From NCBI GenBank assembly GCA_903813345.2, contig CAIIXF020000008.1, positions 3,545,341-3,605,340 on the forward strand: DNA of 60,000 nt, in the 5' to 3' direction. A model generated the notes under the pieces. That model saw nothing but the letters and a program-made list of their open reading frames with translations. It was not told the origin of the DNA and did no database searches. Below, piece after piece: positions 47,088-58,426 of the stretch; the stretch's first letter is position 1, and every line of letters begins with the position of its first letter. The position numbers and the translations under genes are program-made. This DNA comes from Owenia fusiformis (taxonomy: Eukaryota; Annelida; Polychaeta; Sabellida; Oweniidae).

Positions 47088-48689
47088 GTATGTGCTTAAA
47101 AATAAACAATTTTGTCAAACCTGTCAATCAAATTGCAAAACATCTTCCTGAACCCAATACCCGTCGACCCAATATCTATCCTGAATAAAGGTATTTTAGG
47201 AGTGTCCATTCTCGTTATTGATAAAATATTGGTAACAGAAGAAGAATGAGAAATGCAAGGATATACATGTTCATGATCAGATGATAAAGATGTGTATTTT
47301 ACAAGACAGTGGTTTAATTTAATCTACAATAATTCTCATGGGCTGAAGATAGATAAGGAGACCACTGGTCAAAGGATCTGTATAATATCTGACATATAAT
47401 CTTTTTTTAATATTGTTGCCCTTAAATCGTTGATATAACCTGAGTTATGTACATAATTGAGATATAATCAGAAAGAACAAAGAGTTCAATTCACATCTTA
47501 CAAAAAATATTTATTAAGCTTAAAAATTAAAAATGTCAATAGAAAATGGCAGTGCTTGGCTGTACAGAATGACAGTGAATATTGTACACACTCTTTTAAT
47601 TTGGCATTAATTGAAGTAAAATCATAAAATCGTAACACCAGCAACAATTCACACATAAGCCACATACATGTACACAAATTTATGTTAAATTTCAACCATT
47701 AATATAATGGCCTTGTCAATGTTTTTATACCTTAGTGTCTCATACAGCAGAGTGTTGGAATTAAGTTTGAACATCTAGTCTAATGTTATTGGCATATGAG
47801 GATATATTTTATAATACAGTGCAGCGTAAGGGAAGGATGTCTATAGATAAGTCTGTCAGTAACATTACATTAGTAATCTGCCCATTCTCCAGGTTATACA
47901 GCACCATGCTTAAACCTTTATCTCTGCGTTACTAAAATCGATCACAACTTGTATCAACCTTTTAAAGGTTTCGTCAAAATATCAATGTTTTTTGTTTAGT
48001 TTTCAAAGTAGTTTATCAAAGAGTCTTAAATAGACATTGAAATGTCACGTTATTGATGTAAATGTGTGTCAATGCAGTTTTACTTTAACATGACATCAAC
48101 TAACTTGATTCTCTTCAACAATTTTTGAACAAAAAACATTGATATTTTAAGGATGGTTATGTTCCCATGATCCTTCATCAGAAAACATTTGTGGAAGATG
48201 TCAAAGATATATTTGATTTTACATGATAGTATCAGTCTTTGAATTTTTCAACGTGCAATTTATCCATTTGCACATTTTGTGTTAATCATTGTATAAGAAC
48301 ACTCAAATCATCTGAAAGCTAGATAAATGTAAAACTCAAGGATAACTGTTACATCATCTACCTCTTTGGAATTTTGGGAATTTCCCAAAGATGGACCTTC
48401 GTTAGCAAAGAGATATAACCATTTATGGAAAATGGCTTTACAATTCTATTTCTCCCCAAGATAATGTAAAGCTAATTAGCTATACTTTTAGCAACAGTTT
48501 ATGGTCTCATAATCATTTACTGACATTTTATGGTCTCATATTATCATTTACTGACAGTTTATGGTCTTATAATCTTCCTATCAATGACTGGGATTAATAA
48601 GTCTAAACTGAACTTACTTAAACCACTGATAACACCAAAAGTTAAGCTCTTGATGGTCAGCTTCTCAGTTGCAAGTTATTTGTATGATA

Positions 48690-48879
48690 CAGTAATACCT
48701 GTCTAATCCAAACGTGTCTCAGACTGGCCAAAAGTGTTCTGATTAGCACACTTGTGTTCACATTTCAAGGTTTCATAAACATGTAAGTCAATGGGAAGTA
48801 ACAATATTGGGGCTAATCAGAAAGTCTTCACATTCAGCGGTTCAGATTAGATAGGTGTTCTGGTGTAAAGGTTTTACTG
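48690..48879. mobile_element. pogo/Tigger-like MITE, 190 bp
   Basis: Begins CAGTAATACCTGTCTAATCC, preceded by TA, and ends in the inverse of CAGTAAAACCTTTACACC. Inner arms GTGTTC and AATCTGAA/TAATCC are also inverted. Same terminal family as 18243 and 49299. Confidence 0.78.
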
Positions 48880-49298
48880 TTCTTATAAGGAAGTTCCTTA
48901 TACATATTGGAGAGCCATTGGATTACAGATCAATGGCACCTCTAGATTAGGTGGCTTATAAAAATGTTAATACCATAAGCTGAGCTGAAATCAATGATAG
49001 AACTTGTTAAATGTGGCTAATATCAATAATGTGACAGTTCCATTCTATAGGTGCATTTTTGTATACTTTGACTTTTAGATCAATGGCAGCTTTTTACATG
49101 AAATATTTATACATTTTACTGTAGCCATTCCAGGTTTTTATTTGACAGAGTGTTAACTCCTTAATTTCCCTGTTTTAGTCATCATATCCCAAAAGATTAT
49201 CCTTTTGACATGGTGCAAATAAATTTTTAAAAGGGTGTTATGCAATTATAACTTCTTGGAACAACACCAGATGGCTCTAATGCTTGGGGATCACTGTA

Positions 49299-49437
49299 CA
49301 GTAAAACCTGTTTGTATTGAACATTTTTTTGCCAAGAAAAAATGTTCAATGTTGGTAGATGTTCACTACAGGGGTGGAAATTTAGAGTCAGGTGTTCATT
49401 ATAGAGAGAGAGGTGTTCATTAAAACATGTTTTACTG
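49299..49437. mobile_element. pogo/Tigger-like MITE, 139 bp, intact TA duplication
   Basis: Begins CAGTAAAACCTGTTTGTATT and ends in the exact inverse CAGTAAAACATGTTTTAATG, flanked by TA on both sides (49297-49298 and 49438-49439). Contains several GAACA/TGTTC repeats. The best preserved of the three. Confidence 0.88.
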
Positions 49438-51835
49438 TAGTATGTACAGGTATAATACACATATGTATTAATTGGTATAAATAATTGGACATTTAAACAT
49501 ACTTAAAGCTGAATTAGTTACGTATTAAATGCATTCAAATTGAATAACTGAAAGGGGAATCTTTCTATTAAAGTCCTCTAGAAAAATCAAATCTATAATT
49601 ATATTACATGGCCGAGATAAATACTTTGATTTTTTAGATATAAATAATTGTGTGCTTGATGACTGAATCTTTATGTATGGCATCATAATTTGCACTTTTA
49701 AATTAAACATCCTATCAGGGGAGGTATCCAAATATTATCAGTTGATATAAAAATATTGATCAGAATAAAGACATTTCTGCTGTACAATCAACACTTGGAA
49801 TCGTCTCAGTGTTCTCACTCCTCAGGATTTTTTCAATGGGTGCAAAATTCTTATTTTCACAAAATATACCTATTTTTCATGTTTTCCTCAAGTGGATACA
49901 AATAGATTCTCAGTTTGGTGCATGCCTTTTAATAAATCTCAAGTGGGTACACGTGCACTTGTTTTGATGGGAATCCAGATCACTGACTCCATCATAAGAT
50001 TCTTGAGTGGGGAGCTATGATTGCAATGCATATGCCTTGCCAGGTGTATGTTACATTAATATTATCCCAATACCATGTTTATGTTACCTTGGCAATTGAT
50101 TTATCTTGCAGTGCCAATTATTCTGGCAAGTTATGTAGAATTATCAGATACAATAATAATCCTTTATAGAATATCTCAAGTAATATTAGATTTTTTCAAT
50201 TAGGAAATCATTCAAACATCTATTGAATTTCTGGAAATACTTTCATGATATAAATAGTCTCTTAGTGTTTTTAACCCATGTGTGTTTGAATGTCACATAG
50301 TTTTTCTCACCATGACAACATGCTATGATTGTTTAATATGCACAGAGACTGTTTTATGGTATATAACTGAGACCCGAGAAAATGCGTCTAGAGACTCTGT
50401 ACCCATCTGAAGTATATTAGCTTGATTTTAATAATGTACTAGGATCTGACTCTCAGCATGGAGATATTGAGGACCTGGTAAATGTTTTTATCATGCCCAC
50501 TCAGACACAAAGTGCTCATTAGAGTCACCTTAATTTCATTCCTGGGTCATATTGACAAAAACTTGGTTGACAATAATTTTAATTTTTCACATTACTTTTG
50601 AATTTTTCTTGGTCTGTGTTTGCTTGAGTTGTTTAATTGAAGTTTTATCAGTAATGTTTTGAAACAGATGTCAGATGTTTTGTATTTTCAAACATACTGT
50701 TGTTGCAGACATACAAATTAACACTTGAATCAGCACATGTTGTAAACAAAGCGTGTTCTATTCAGAAAATCTTCCAGGTTTTGTTGAAAGGAGTCAAAAC
50801 AGACTTCTTTGCAACTTGATATTTCTCAGAGATACTGGTTTTATATGCTGAGTGTATCATCTCAATTTAGATGTTTTCTTTGAGACCCTATGGGCTAATT
50901 ATCTGTATGTACTGGGGTTTAGTTAGTTATCCCTTGTGTTGAAGCTTTCAAGCTGGATATTCTTAGCGTGAATGATGTGAGACTTGAGGGAAAACTCTGT
51001 CCTGATGATTTAACTTTAGATATGTCATCTATGATAATGACTACACTAACAACGACAAAAATCCTGATATTATACTAATTGTTCATGTACATGCAATGTT
51101 TAATTTAGCTAATGATCCTTGGGGACCTGGTTCTGTTAACTTCAATTAATTAGGAATTGCTCTCTGTTGGGAGCTTTACACTGCAGGTTGTGAATCTACT
51201 ATGGGTGTTAAATGGGTCTTTTGGTTTTGCAGGTCATTGTTATCTCATTTAAGTCTTAGGGACTGGTCTAAAATTTAAAAGGTTTGGAGAAAATATTACC
51301 CATGAAAACGACGTCTTCTTTTTTGAAGCACGGTGTTTTAGATAAACCTTTTTTTAGTCTATATTTCTATTTTTTGAATTATGGCCAATGGTTGACCTGG
51401 ATCACTTGTCCCTTCTAAGTCTCCCCTTCCCCTCATGCATTTTGCTTGTGGTTCTTGTTTCCTGGATCAAACTTCAATTGCTATTTGAACAATTTGTTTA
51501 ACTTCCACGGTCACTCCAACCCAATTTAACTCCAGCTTTTAAATCCAAACCATGCAACGAGCTGGGATATCTCTGTGATTGAAATTAGAATTTCTTGACT
51601 ATAACAGCACGATCTGAAGCATGAAAGCAGGTTATGTTTTGGATTCTGCTCATTTCCTTGATTATCTCTTAAATAGCATACATCAAACACATTGAAGTTC
51701 AAAGCGTGTTAACTGACATTTTAAAATGATTTCCCTGTGGCTGTGCATATTGAATTATTTTCTCCGGAAAAGAAATGATTACAGTTAATCATGAGATCCT
51801 GGTATTCCTATAGGACCTAACCTTTTTAGTTTTTA

Positions 51836-52580
51836 TCCCACCGAACGAAGTTCGAGGGGGATATAGAGAAGCCGTCTGTCCATCTGTTTGTCCGTCCATC
51901 CGTTCGTCCGTTTGTCCGTCCATCCGTCCATCCGTCCGTCCGTGTGTCTGGGCGATAACTCCAATACCGGTTGACAGATTTGGTTCAAATTTTATAGGCT
52001 TATGCCTTATGAGTGTAGGACCTCTGCTAGAGAAGGAATTTTCAATTCAAAATGGCCGCCATTTTTCGTAAAAAATGTAATCGTTGATAACTCAAATACA
52101 AGTTGACGGATTTGGTTCAAATTTTATATGCTGATGCCTAGGGACAAAGGAGTTTCGCACAAAAAGAGATTTTCAAGATGGCCAATTAATTTCAAAATGG
52201 CGGCCATTTTTCGTAAAGATATGTAATCTTCGATAACTCAAATAGCAGTGAACGGATTTGGTTCAAATTTTATATGATGATGCATAGGGACACAGTAGCT
52301 ATGTTCGACAAAAATTTTTCAAGATTACCGCTTAATTTCAAAATGGCGGCAATTTTTCGTAAAAAACGTAATCTTTGATAACTCAAATACCAGTAAACAG
52401 ATTTGGTTGAAATTTTATATGATGATGCCTAGTTCACAATGGTATAAACTAACTTTGTGCCAAATTTCATGCTTCTATCACAAAGTGCACAAAGATTTCA
52501 ACATTTACACTAGCTATAATAAGCATAATATGTTTTGTTCGGTGGGATTTGCTACTCCGTGGAGTTGCTTTTTTTCTAGT
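51836..52580. mobile_element. Dispersed non-autonomous element with ATCCCACCGAAC inverted ends
   Basis: Starts TATCCCACCGAACGAAGTTC, followed by a GTCC/ATCC minisatellite (51880-51945), and ends GTTCGGTGGGATTTGCTACT...GAGTTGC. The ATCCCACCGAAC ends are inverse. The middle has about 100-bp repeats of TTTGGTTCAAATTTTATATG followed by TTCAAAATGGCGGCCATTTT. Fragments of the same family occur at 36459-36500 and 38085-38290, so it is repetitive in this genome. Confidence 0.82.
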
Positions 52581-53540
52581 TACTGTGTATTATATTTTTC
52601 AGGAATGACCAGGTACATTAAAGATATATATTTCCCACTGGGATTACATAATTGCTAAGTAATTTGAAGCTGGTTATTTGAATGCATTTGTGGTAAAAAT
52701 CATTTTGTAACTTTTTAAGCATTTGCCAACTCCAAAGTACGTCCATAAATGCATCTTCTATTGTGACCAATCAGAATACAGCACATGACCATGCTATCAA
52801 ATCTGACGCTGAGTGTTACGGTTAAAGAGAGAAAATTGTAATAATGGAAAATATGACCTTAAACGTGTAAGTGAAATGATTAGCTGGAAATGGGTGTTGT
52901 TAATGCATGTCTAAATGTTAGGAATCAGTTACAGATTTTCTCCTATGCAAAAAAGTTTCCGGTTTAATTACATTTCTTTTTAATAATATTGCAAAAAATG
53001 TTTTACTGTTACTGTGATAGAGAACTCAATTAATTTTGGCTGAGATAATGCAATTGGTTTGTATAGCTCGGTCTATCCACATTTGTTAAAACTTCATACA
53101 AAAACTTTGTGCATTAAACACCCACAAATCATTGAATCCTTTACAGTTTTTAATTGAAATGGCACTGGCGATCTCCCACGCCCCCCCCCCCCTTTGGGTG
53201 ATCCCAGTAAAAGATTTTGGGCCCAAAGATTTTGTAGGGCCCCAATTAGTAGACCTTTTTGGGTATTACCTGGCCTTTTTGGCCATATTTTCTAATTTCA
53301 GGCCAAATTATCAAAAAATAGGCCTTTAAATTTCAAAATTTGAGCACAATTTTTATGTGTTAGGGGCTCCGCACTTCAGACTTGAAAGTTCGACCCTTGT
53401 TACCTACTGGATCCGCCAGTGAATGTGTAAATGATATTGACTGTTTTATATTCAGGTTACATTTGCTTTTGATTAACATGCAATTAAATGACTTTGCCCA
53501 ATATTCTGTCTGAGCTTGTTAGATAACCTGTCATTTGTAA

Positions 53541-54926
53541 TTAGACTACTATGTACAAATAGACCCAAAGAATCAATGAAATAAGTAATCCGTATGTTGT
53601 AAGTGTTAAGCTATTAGCCGTGTTTGTATATGTGTTACTAGGTGTTGTTGAGATGAGGTCATACTTTCCCGGCTGACAGTTAATGGGTTTATCCTCTGTA
53701 AGGAACAATGGTCCTCCTAATACAGATGCATTACTACTAGTTACTCTGACGATGGATTTGACATTAGCTGCACCGCTGTCTTTTGTTTTATCATATTTAA
53801 TCAGTCCCAAGCCACCTAGACCACCTATACCAGCTTTACACCCAAAATAAACATCAAGTTTATCTTGAGTGACATCAGCAATTGCTACACCTGTAACAGT
53901 TTTACTGGGCCCACTCAAAAAGCTGCAGATACTCTCAGCCTCCCCATCTTTGAGAATAGTGTGGTGGTTGCTAAGGCGGCCATTTTCCAAGATGGCGCAG
54001 ATAACTGATACAGTTGTTGACCAGCATAGAGTTCCATCTTTATAATCAATACCTACTGTGTGACTATTGTCTTCGTTCAGTATCGCCTCACGATGAAGCA
54101 ATGTAACACTCCCATCTTCAGTAATTTGTAATAAATCAATTGTAGTTTTTACTTCATCTTCATTTTCCCCGAGAGTCCGGTTAAAAATCTGATAGAAAAA
54201 CACCTTTTTATTGGTCTCTGGGTCAATGTGGAGTTTCAACTCACCTCCTTTCACTCGAAAAAGTCTCTTTCTCCAGTTTCCCCTACTTTTGTAATCCTCA
54301 GTGACATTGGCGATAAGTCGGGAGCATTTGAGTATATTAAACTCCCAACTCGTTGATTTGTTCCATGAATCTTCACATCCTTCGAGAACCCTTAGTTCTA
54401 ACCGAACAACATAATTCTCAAAGTCTCGATAATTTCCATATGTGCCAAGCAACATGAAGTAAATCTTTGAATTGTGATATGCAATCCCACAGAACCCAGC
54501 ATCGAAGGAAAAGAAAAAATCACGATTATCAAAGGTTGGTGTTTCTGCCGTTAGATATCGTGCAGCAAATAACATCTCTGGATATTCCTTGAGGCCTCGG
54601 CAAAGTGGCCCCTTACCGAGGTAGAGTCTTGTGGTAGATACTTCATTGAAATGTAAAAGGACCTCTTTGGATATCGGGTCATATGATACTGTTTTTAGAC
54701 TTATACCTGTCATATGTGTGCTTGCGTATTTTGCTCTATTGTATCCACTTGCGTACAAATTTGTAGCATTGCCATTGTCAGCCATATTGATTTCACCACC
54801 GTAAAGTCCTGCTGGTGACTGCATAAATCTGATACCGGGAGATATCCTGTAAAGATATGTGGCCAGGCTCCTCTCGATTTCCATGAATAGTACGACAAAT
54901 CCAATATATCTCAACAATCCCTCCAT
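53541..54926 (-). CDS. Secreted, probably GPI-anchored protein of unknown family (possible beta-propeller)
   Basis: Intact single-exon CDS of 461 codons. The ATG at 54926 was chosen over an upstream TTG in the same frame. Residues 1-24 (MEGLLRYIGFVVLFMEIERS) form a signal peptide. The ectodomain has about ten Cys and at least six N-glycosylation sequons (NAT, NKS, NVT, NRT, NAS among them). Recurrent short strands of the type KIYFMLLG (154-161), KKVFFYQIF (240-248), GIDYKDGTLCWS (292-303) and DKLDVYFGC (355-363) recall the YWTD/beta-propeller strand pattern, but without the canonical repeats; this is tentative. The last 18 residues (TYGLLISLILWVYLYIVV) are hydrophobic and run to the stop with no basic tail, after a Ser/Thr/Asn linker, which favours a GPI signal over a transmembrane anchor. 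An AG acceptor about 34 nt upstream suggests a 5' UTR intron. It is antisense to RPAP1 and may be nested in it. Confidence 0.85.
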   Translation of the reverse strand: MEGLLRYIGFVVLFMEIERSLATYLYRISPGIRFMQSPAGLYGGEINMADNGNATNLYASGYNRAKYASTHMTGISLKTVSYDPISKEVLLHFNEVSTTRLYLGKGPLCRGLKEYPEMLFAARYLTAETPTFDNRDFFFSFDAGFCGIAYHNSKIYFMLLGTYGNYRDFENYVVRLELRVLEGCEDSWNKSTSWEFNILKCSRLIANVTEDYKSRGNWRKRLFRVKGGELKLHIDPETNKKVFFYQIFNRTLGENEDEVKTTIDLLQITEDGSVTLLHREAILNEDNSHTVGIDYKDGTLCWSTTVSVICAILENGRLSNHHTILKDGEAESICSFLSGPSKTVTGVAIADVTQDKLDVYFGCKAGIGGLGGLGLIKYDKTKDSGAANVKSIVRVTSSNASVLGGPLFLTEDKPINCQPGKYDLISTTPSNTYTNTANSLTLTTYGLLISLILWVYLYIVV

Positions 54927-54960
54927 CTTCAATATCTTAGATTTGATCTGATGGAGAAAC
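54927..54960 (-). other. 5' UTR part of the coding exon of the orphan gene
   Basis: On the minus strand TCTGTTGCAG (complement at about 54961-54970) precedes 34 nt of leader before the ATG, a good acceptor site. A non-coding first exon should lie at higher coordinates; it was not located. Confidence 0.55.
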
Positions 54961-54970
54961 CTGCAACAGA

Positions 54971-57103
54971 AACATCTATCTGGTTATTAGAATTATATTC
55001 AGCTCAATAATCGTGAAAAATTACATTTTGACGGTGAAGAGCTGGCACTGCTGATTCTTGTGACAATATTTCTCTATATATTGATTAATATAGTCTGGGA
55101 AAAACCTACCTACTGTATGTATCAAGTGTCAATCTAATTGAGTAATTAAGTATTCAGTTTCGAAAATGAAATTATTCGTCTGATTTGTCGTATTTTGATC
55201 AATTTTGCTTGCAGACCACATGCCTAATGCCTATGTATACCTCAATATCATTTTTTATACCTTCCGGATTGATTGTATGCATTACACTGTAACTGCACAG
55301 TTACACAGATCTATTGATGTTTTTCTCACAAGTAATTTCATGGCAAGTCTGCAAGTGAGTCCGTTGTGCATGGAATTATCTCCCTCAACAACACTTTCAA
55401 ATCAGATAGTCCCAACCAAATTTTTTCTCTTTCTTACATTTTAATTGCTCTTGTCTTTTAAAACCTGACTGAAGTACTTATTTTGTCTAGCTCAGAGGTT
55501 TAGCTTTGTTTCTTTTATATTACATTCAATGTCGGCACTTCCACTTATACTGAACTTTGTATATGAAGTATTGGTGATTGCTGTATTTTTCTCAGTGGAT
55601 GCCAGCCTGTATTAGTATGTCTTGTTCAAGAATATTGATTGCTTCTCCCTTTTAGGTGATTTCATTTAATGGGTTTATATCTTATTCACAAAAATGAACA
55701 AGATCACAGTGTGAGTTCTTCAGCCTTTTATTTCATTGAACAAGTTGCTTGAATTTAATATGATGTTTTTATTAATAATTTGAATGATCGCAATTGAGGA
55801 ATGACAGTGGTCAGTTTTTCCAAGAGCCACGTAACAGTGTACAATGTAGTTAGTGTGATATTAATTGCATTGTCTTTTACAGAACTACATTCCCTTACAA
55901 AATTTGTTTCAAAAATGTATTTCTGAATGATGCAATTAAGAGAAGTCAAAAAAGAAAAAGAAAATTAAATACATAATTTGTAATTCAAAGTTACAAAGTT
56001 GTCTTTGCTGACTGAATTTAATCTAAACTTATATTTAGATTAAATCTTTTTGATTCACAGTGAAATTGCCAGAATAAAAGGTGAGTAATTTTGGAAGAAT
56101 TTTTTAATCCTTCTTTGGAAATTACTTTTACTTTAACACACGTAAAAAAATAGCGTGGAATATTGCATGATCACACGGTGCATAATTCTTTATTCTTTTT
56201 TTATATTGGATATTTATAGACAATGGGGTTTGAAGCTTAACATACAACACATAAATATTGAATAGAGATGTCTGGATATCACAATCAAGGCACCTGTATA
56301 GCCAAGAACTATCAATAATATATGTAACATTCTCTTTTGATATTATATGGCATTTTCTTGTATTTTGAGTGACTTTCTATTTTCGTGTTTACTTTAACTA
56401 ACACCTTACATCCATGTGGTAGTTTAAGAGTATGTTACCATACTTTACTGTTTGAGTATGGTGTTGTACAGTGTTTATGGTACTGTTTTAGTCTACAGAA
56501 CCATATTTACTAAAAAGATCAGGATCATATAGATTTCCTATTATAACCATAAATAATTGATTTTTGAACATAAAACGTTTATCATTAACATGTTAGAAAT
56601 GCAGGTAAGCAGATGATGCCGCTTTTATAGATTACAATAACATAAAAGATTCATTATTTCAACATCAGGTCTACACACATTTTTACAAGTTTTTTCTCAC
56701 AGGCTATGCGTTGAGTCAAAATGTTGTTACGACCTTTCATTTGGAGTTGTACAGTACACATTCCTTAATTGATTATTTGTGAATTATCAAAGAAAATTTT
56801 ATGTAAAGCGACATATCAGTATATCGATTTGCAAAAAACACAAGTAATTATATTAGGAGGGAGGGGGTAAGAGGTCAATATTGTTACCTTGGCTTAAATC
56901 AATTTCAACGGAATCCAGCAATAGAATTAGTCTAAATTATTTAGTTATCGAACAAAGCGGCCGAACAAAGCCACAAAAATGTATGATGCCCATTCATTTA
57001 TGAAAAGTTGTGAAAAGTTACCATAAAACTGAAGCATGTGTTTGGGAACATGGATATGTATTTTTTGGTACAATGGATCACTAAGGTTCTACACGTAGTT
57101 CTT
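54971..57103. other. AT-rich non-coding sequence
   Basis: Only short ORFs without resemblance to any family. May hold the promoter of the orphan gene (minus strand) and RPAP1 intron sequence. Confidence 0.45.
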
Positions 57104-57430
57104 TAGTCTATTCACTTCAGTAAAACCTAAAAAAAAGGAAAAGGAAATTTGTATTTAATTTGTACATAAATGACATTTGTTTATTTCAGATAATTTAGTG
57201 TTTTTGTGCAATAATCCTGTGGCCTTTTGTAATTTAAGGAGTTTCAGCCATGGTAATTTTTTCACATCAAAATATTAGAGGCCACACATTTTATTAGCCA
57301 AACTAGAAGCAATCCAAGATTTTAAAATGTCATTTATGTACAATTTAAAATTTAAATACAATTCAGTTATTTCATTTCACAATGGTGTTTCAATTTCTTA
57401 CTTTTTAGGTTTTGTTAAGTGAATAGACTA
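57104..57430. mobile_element. 327-bp MITE-like inverted repeat
   Basis: The left end TAGTCTATTCACTTCAGTAA and the right end (complement TAGTCTATTCACTTAACAAA) are inverse; the next block AAACCTAAAAA is inverse too, and TTGTACATAAATGACATTT recurs inverted further in (57157-57176 versus 57326-57345). The outermost TA could be the target duplication. Confidence 0.82.
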
Positions 57431-58426
57431 GTGAAATGGACTTTACTATTCCTATGAAATGATCTAATCGTGCAGCCATTGACAAAATCCAGATTAAAAT
57501 CAGATTTCAGTTATGTAATACAAGCATCCATAATATTATCCTCTTTCTAAAAGGTGCCAGTATATGCATACAATAAATTCGATGATGAAAAAACTTCAAC
57601 TGAACAGATATTTTTCTAATAAAATGAGATCATGTCACATAATATACTTGGGGCTTTTTATAAAGTACATCTGCAAGGAATGATTTATACTCATATTATG
57701 TTATATGCTGGAGAATACATCAATAGAGTCCTGTATGTATTCTGTATTAATCTGACTGAAGTAGGTACATGATGCTCGTCAAATAAAATGTTTCACAAAA
57801 CTATATCTTAATTAAAACAGAATCATGATATTCTGCATATATGAAGTACATACATACCTGTTCGTATGATATTCCCTATTTTATAACTGCTTCACTCTGA
57901 TATTTAGTTGATAGCAAAAGTATTTCAAACCATTAGTGTTAATATGTAAACATAGACTGAATTCCAGTATTATAGAGAAATGAGCCTACTGCCTCCATGT
58001 GTGTAAAACATACAGTCAATTACTACAATATTCCCTCATCATATATTCGCTCCAGTAACTTGTGGACATATAAATATTTATTTCCTAATGCCTTACAGCC
58101 TCCAATGCATTGGACTTGATTAATAAAAGCAACCAATGCGCTTAGATGTATAGATGTGAATCAATTAATGAGGTATCCCTGATACTTAGGACTGTATGCA
58201 TTGCTATATCTGAGTTAATTGCTTTCCCAATCAGCTGAAAATCAGCTACTGACTTTATCAGAAGAGTCTGTATTAGTACATAAGATATATTACAAACTCA
58301 GATTAAATTGCTTGATTGTGTCTATAGCTGTCAATGTCATTCATATGCTATATGCATATATCAAATGTATTAATGATAACTTACTAGCTTTGTTATTATA
58401 ATATTATCTCTTATCCTAATTACAGT

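Larger units (their letters stand above)
47088..53540 (+). other. RPAP1 intron 7, 5' part
   Basis: Non-coding AT-rich DNA with at least two pogo-like MITEs, a dispersed element and a poly-C repeat fragment at about 53150-53400 (CCACGCCCCCCCCCC then CTGGATCCGCCAGTG). No RPAP1 exon recognised. Confidence 0.6.

Noticed and set aside
49131-49200. Possible RPAP1 exon 8 (acceptor CCATTCCAG, then RFLFDRVLTP)
   Set aside because: The phase fits and the first two residues are the ones expected, but a stop follows after ten codons, there is no good donor before it and the rest does not match the C-terminal domain.
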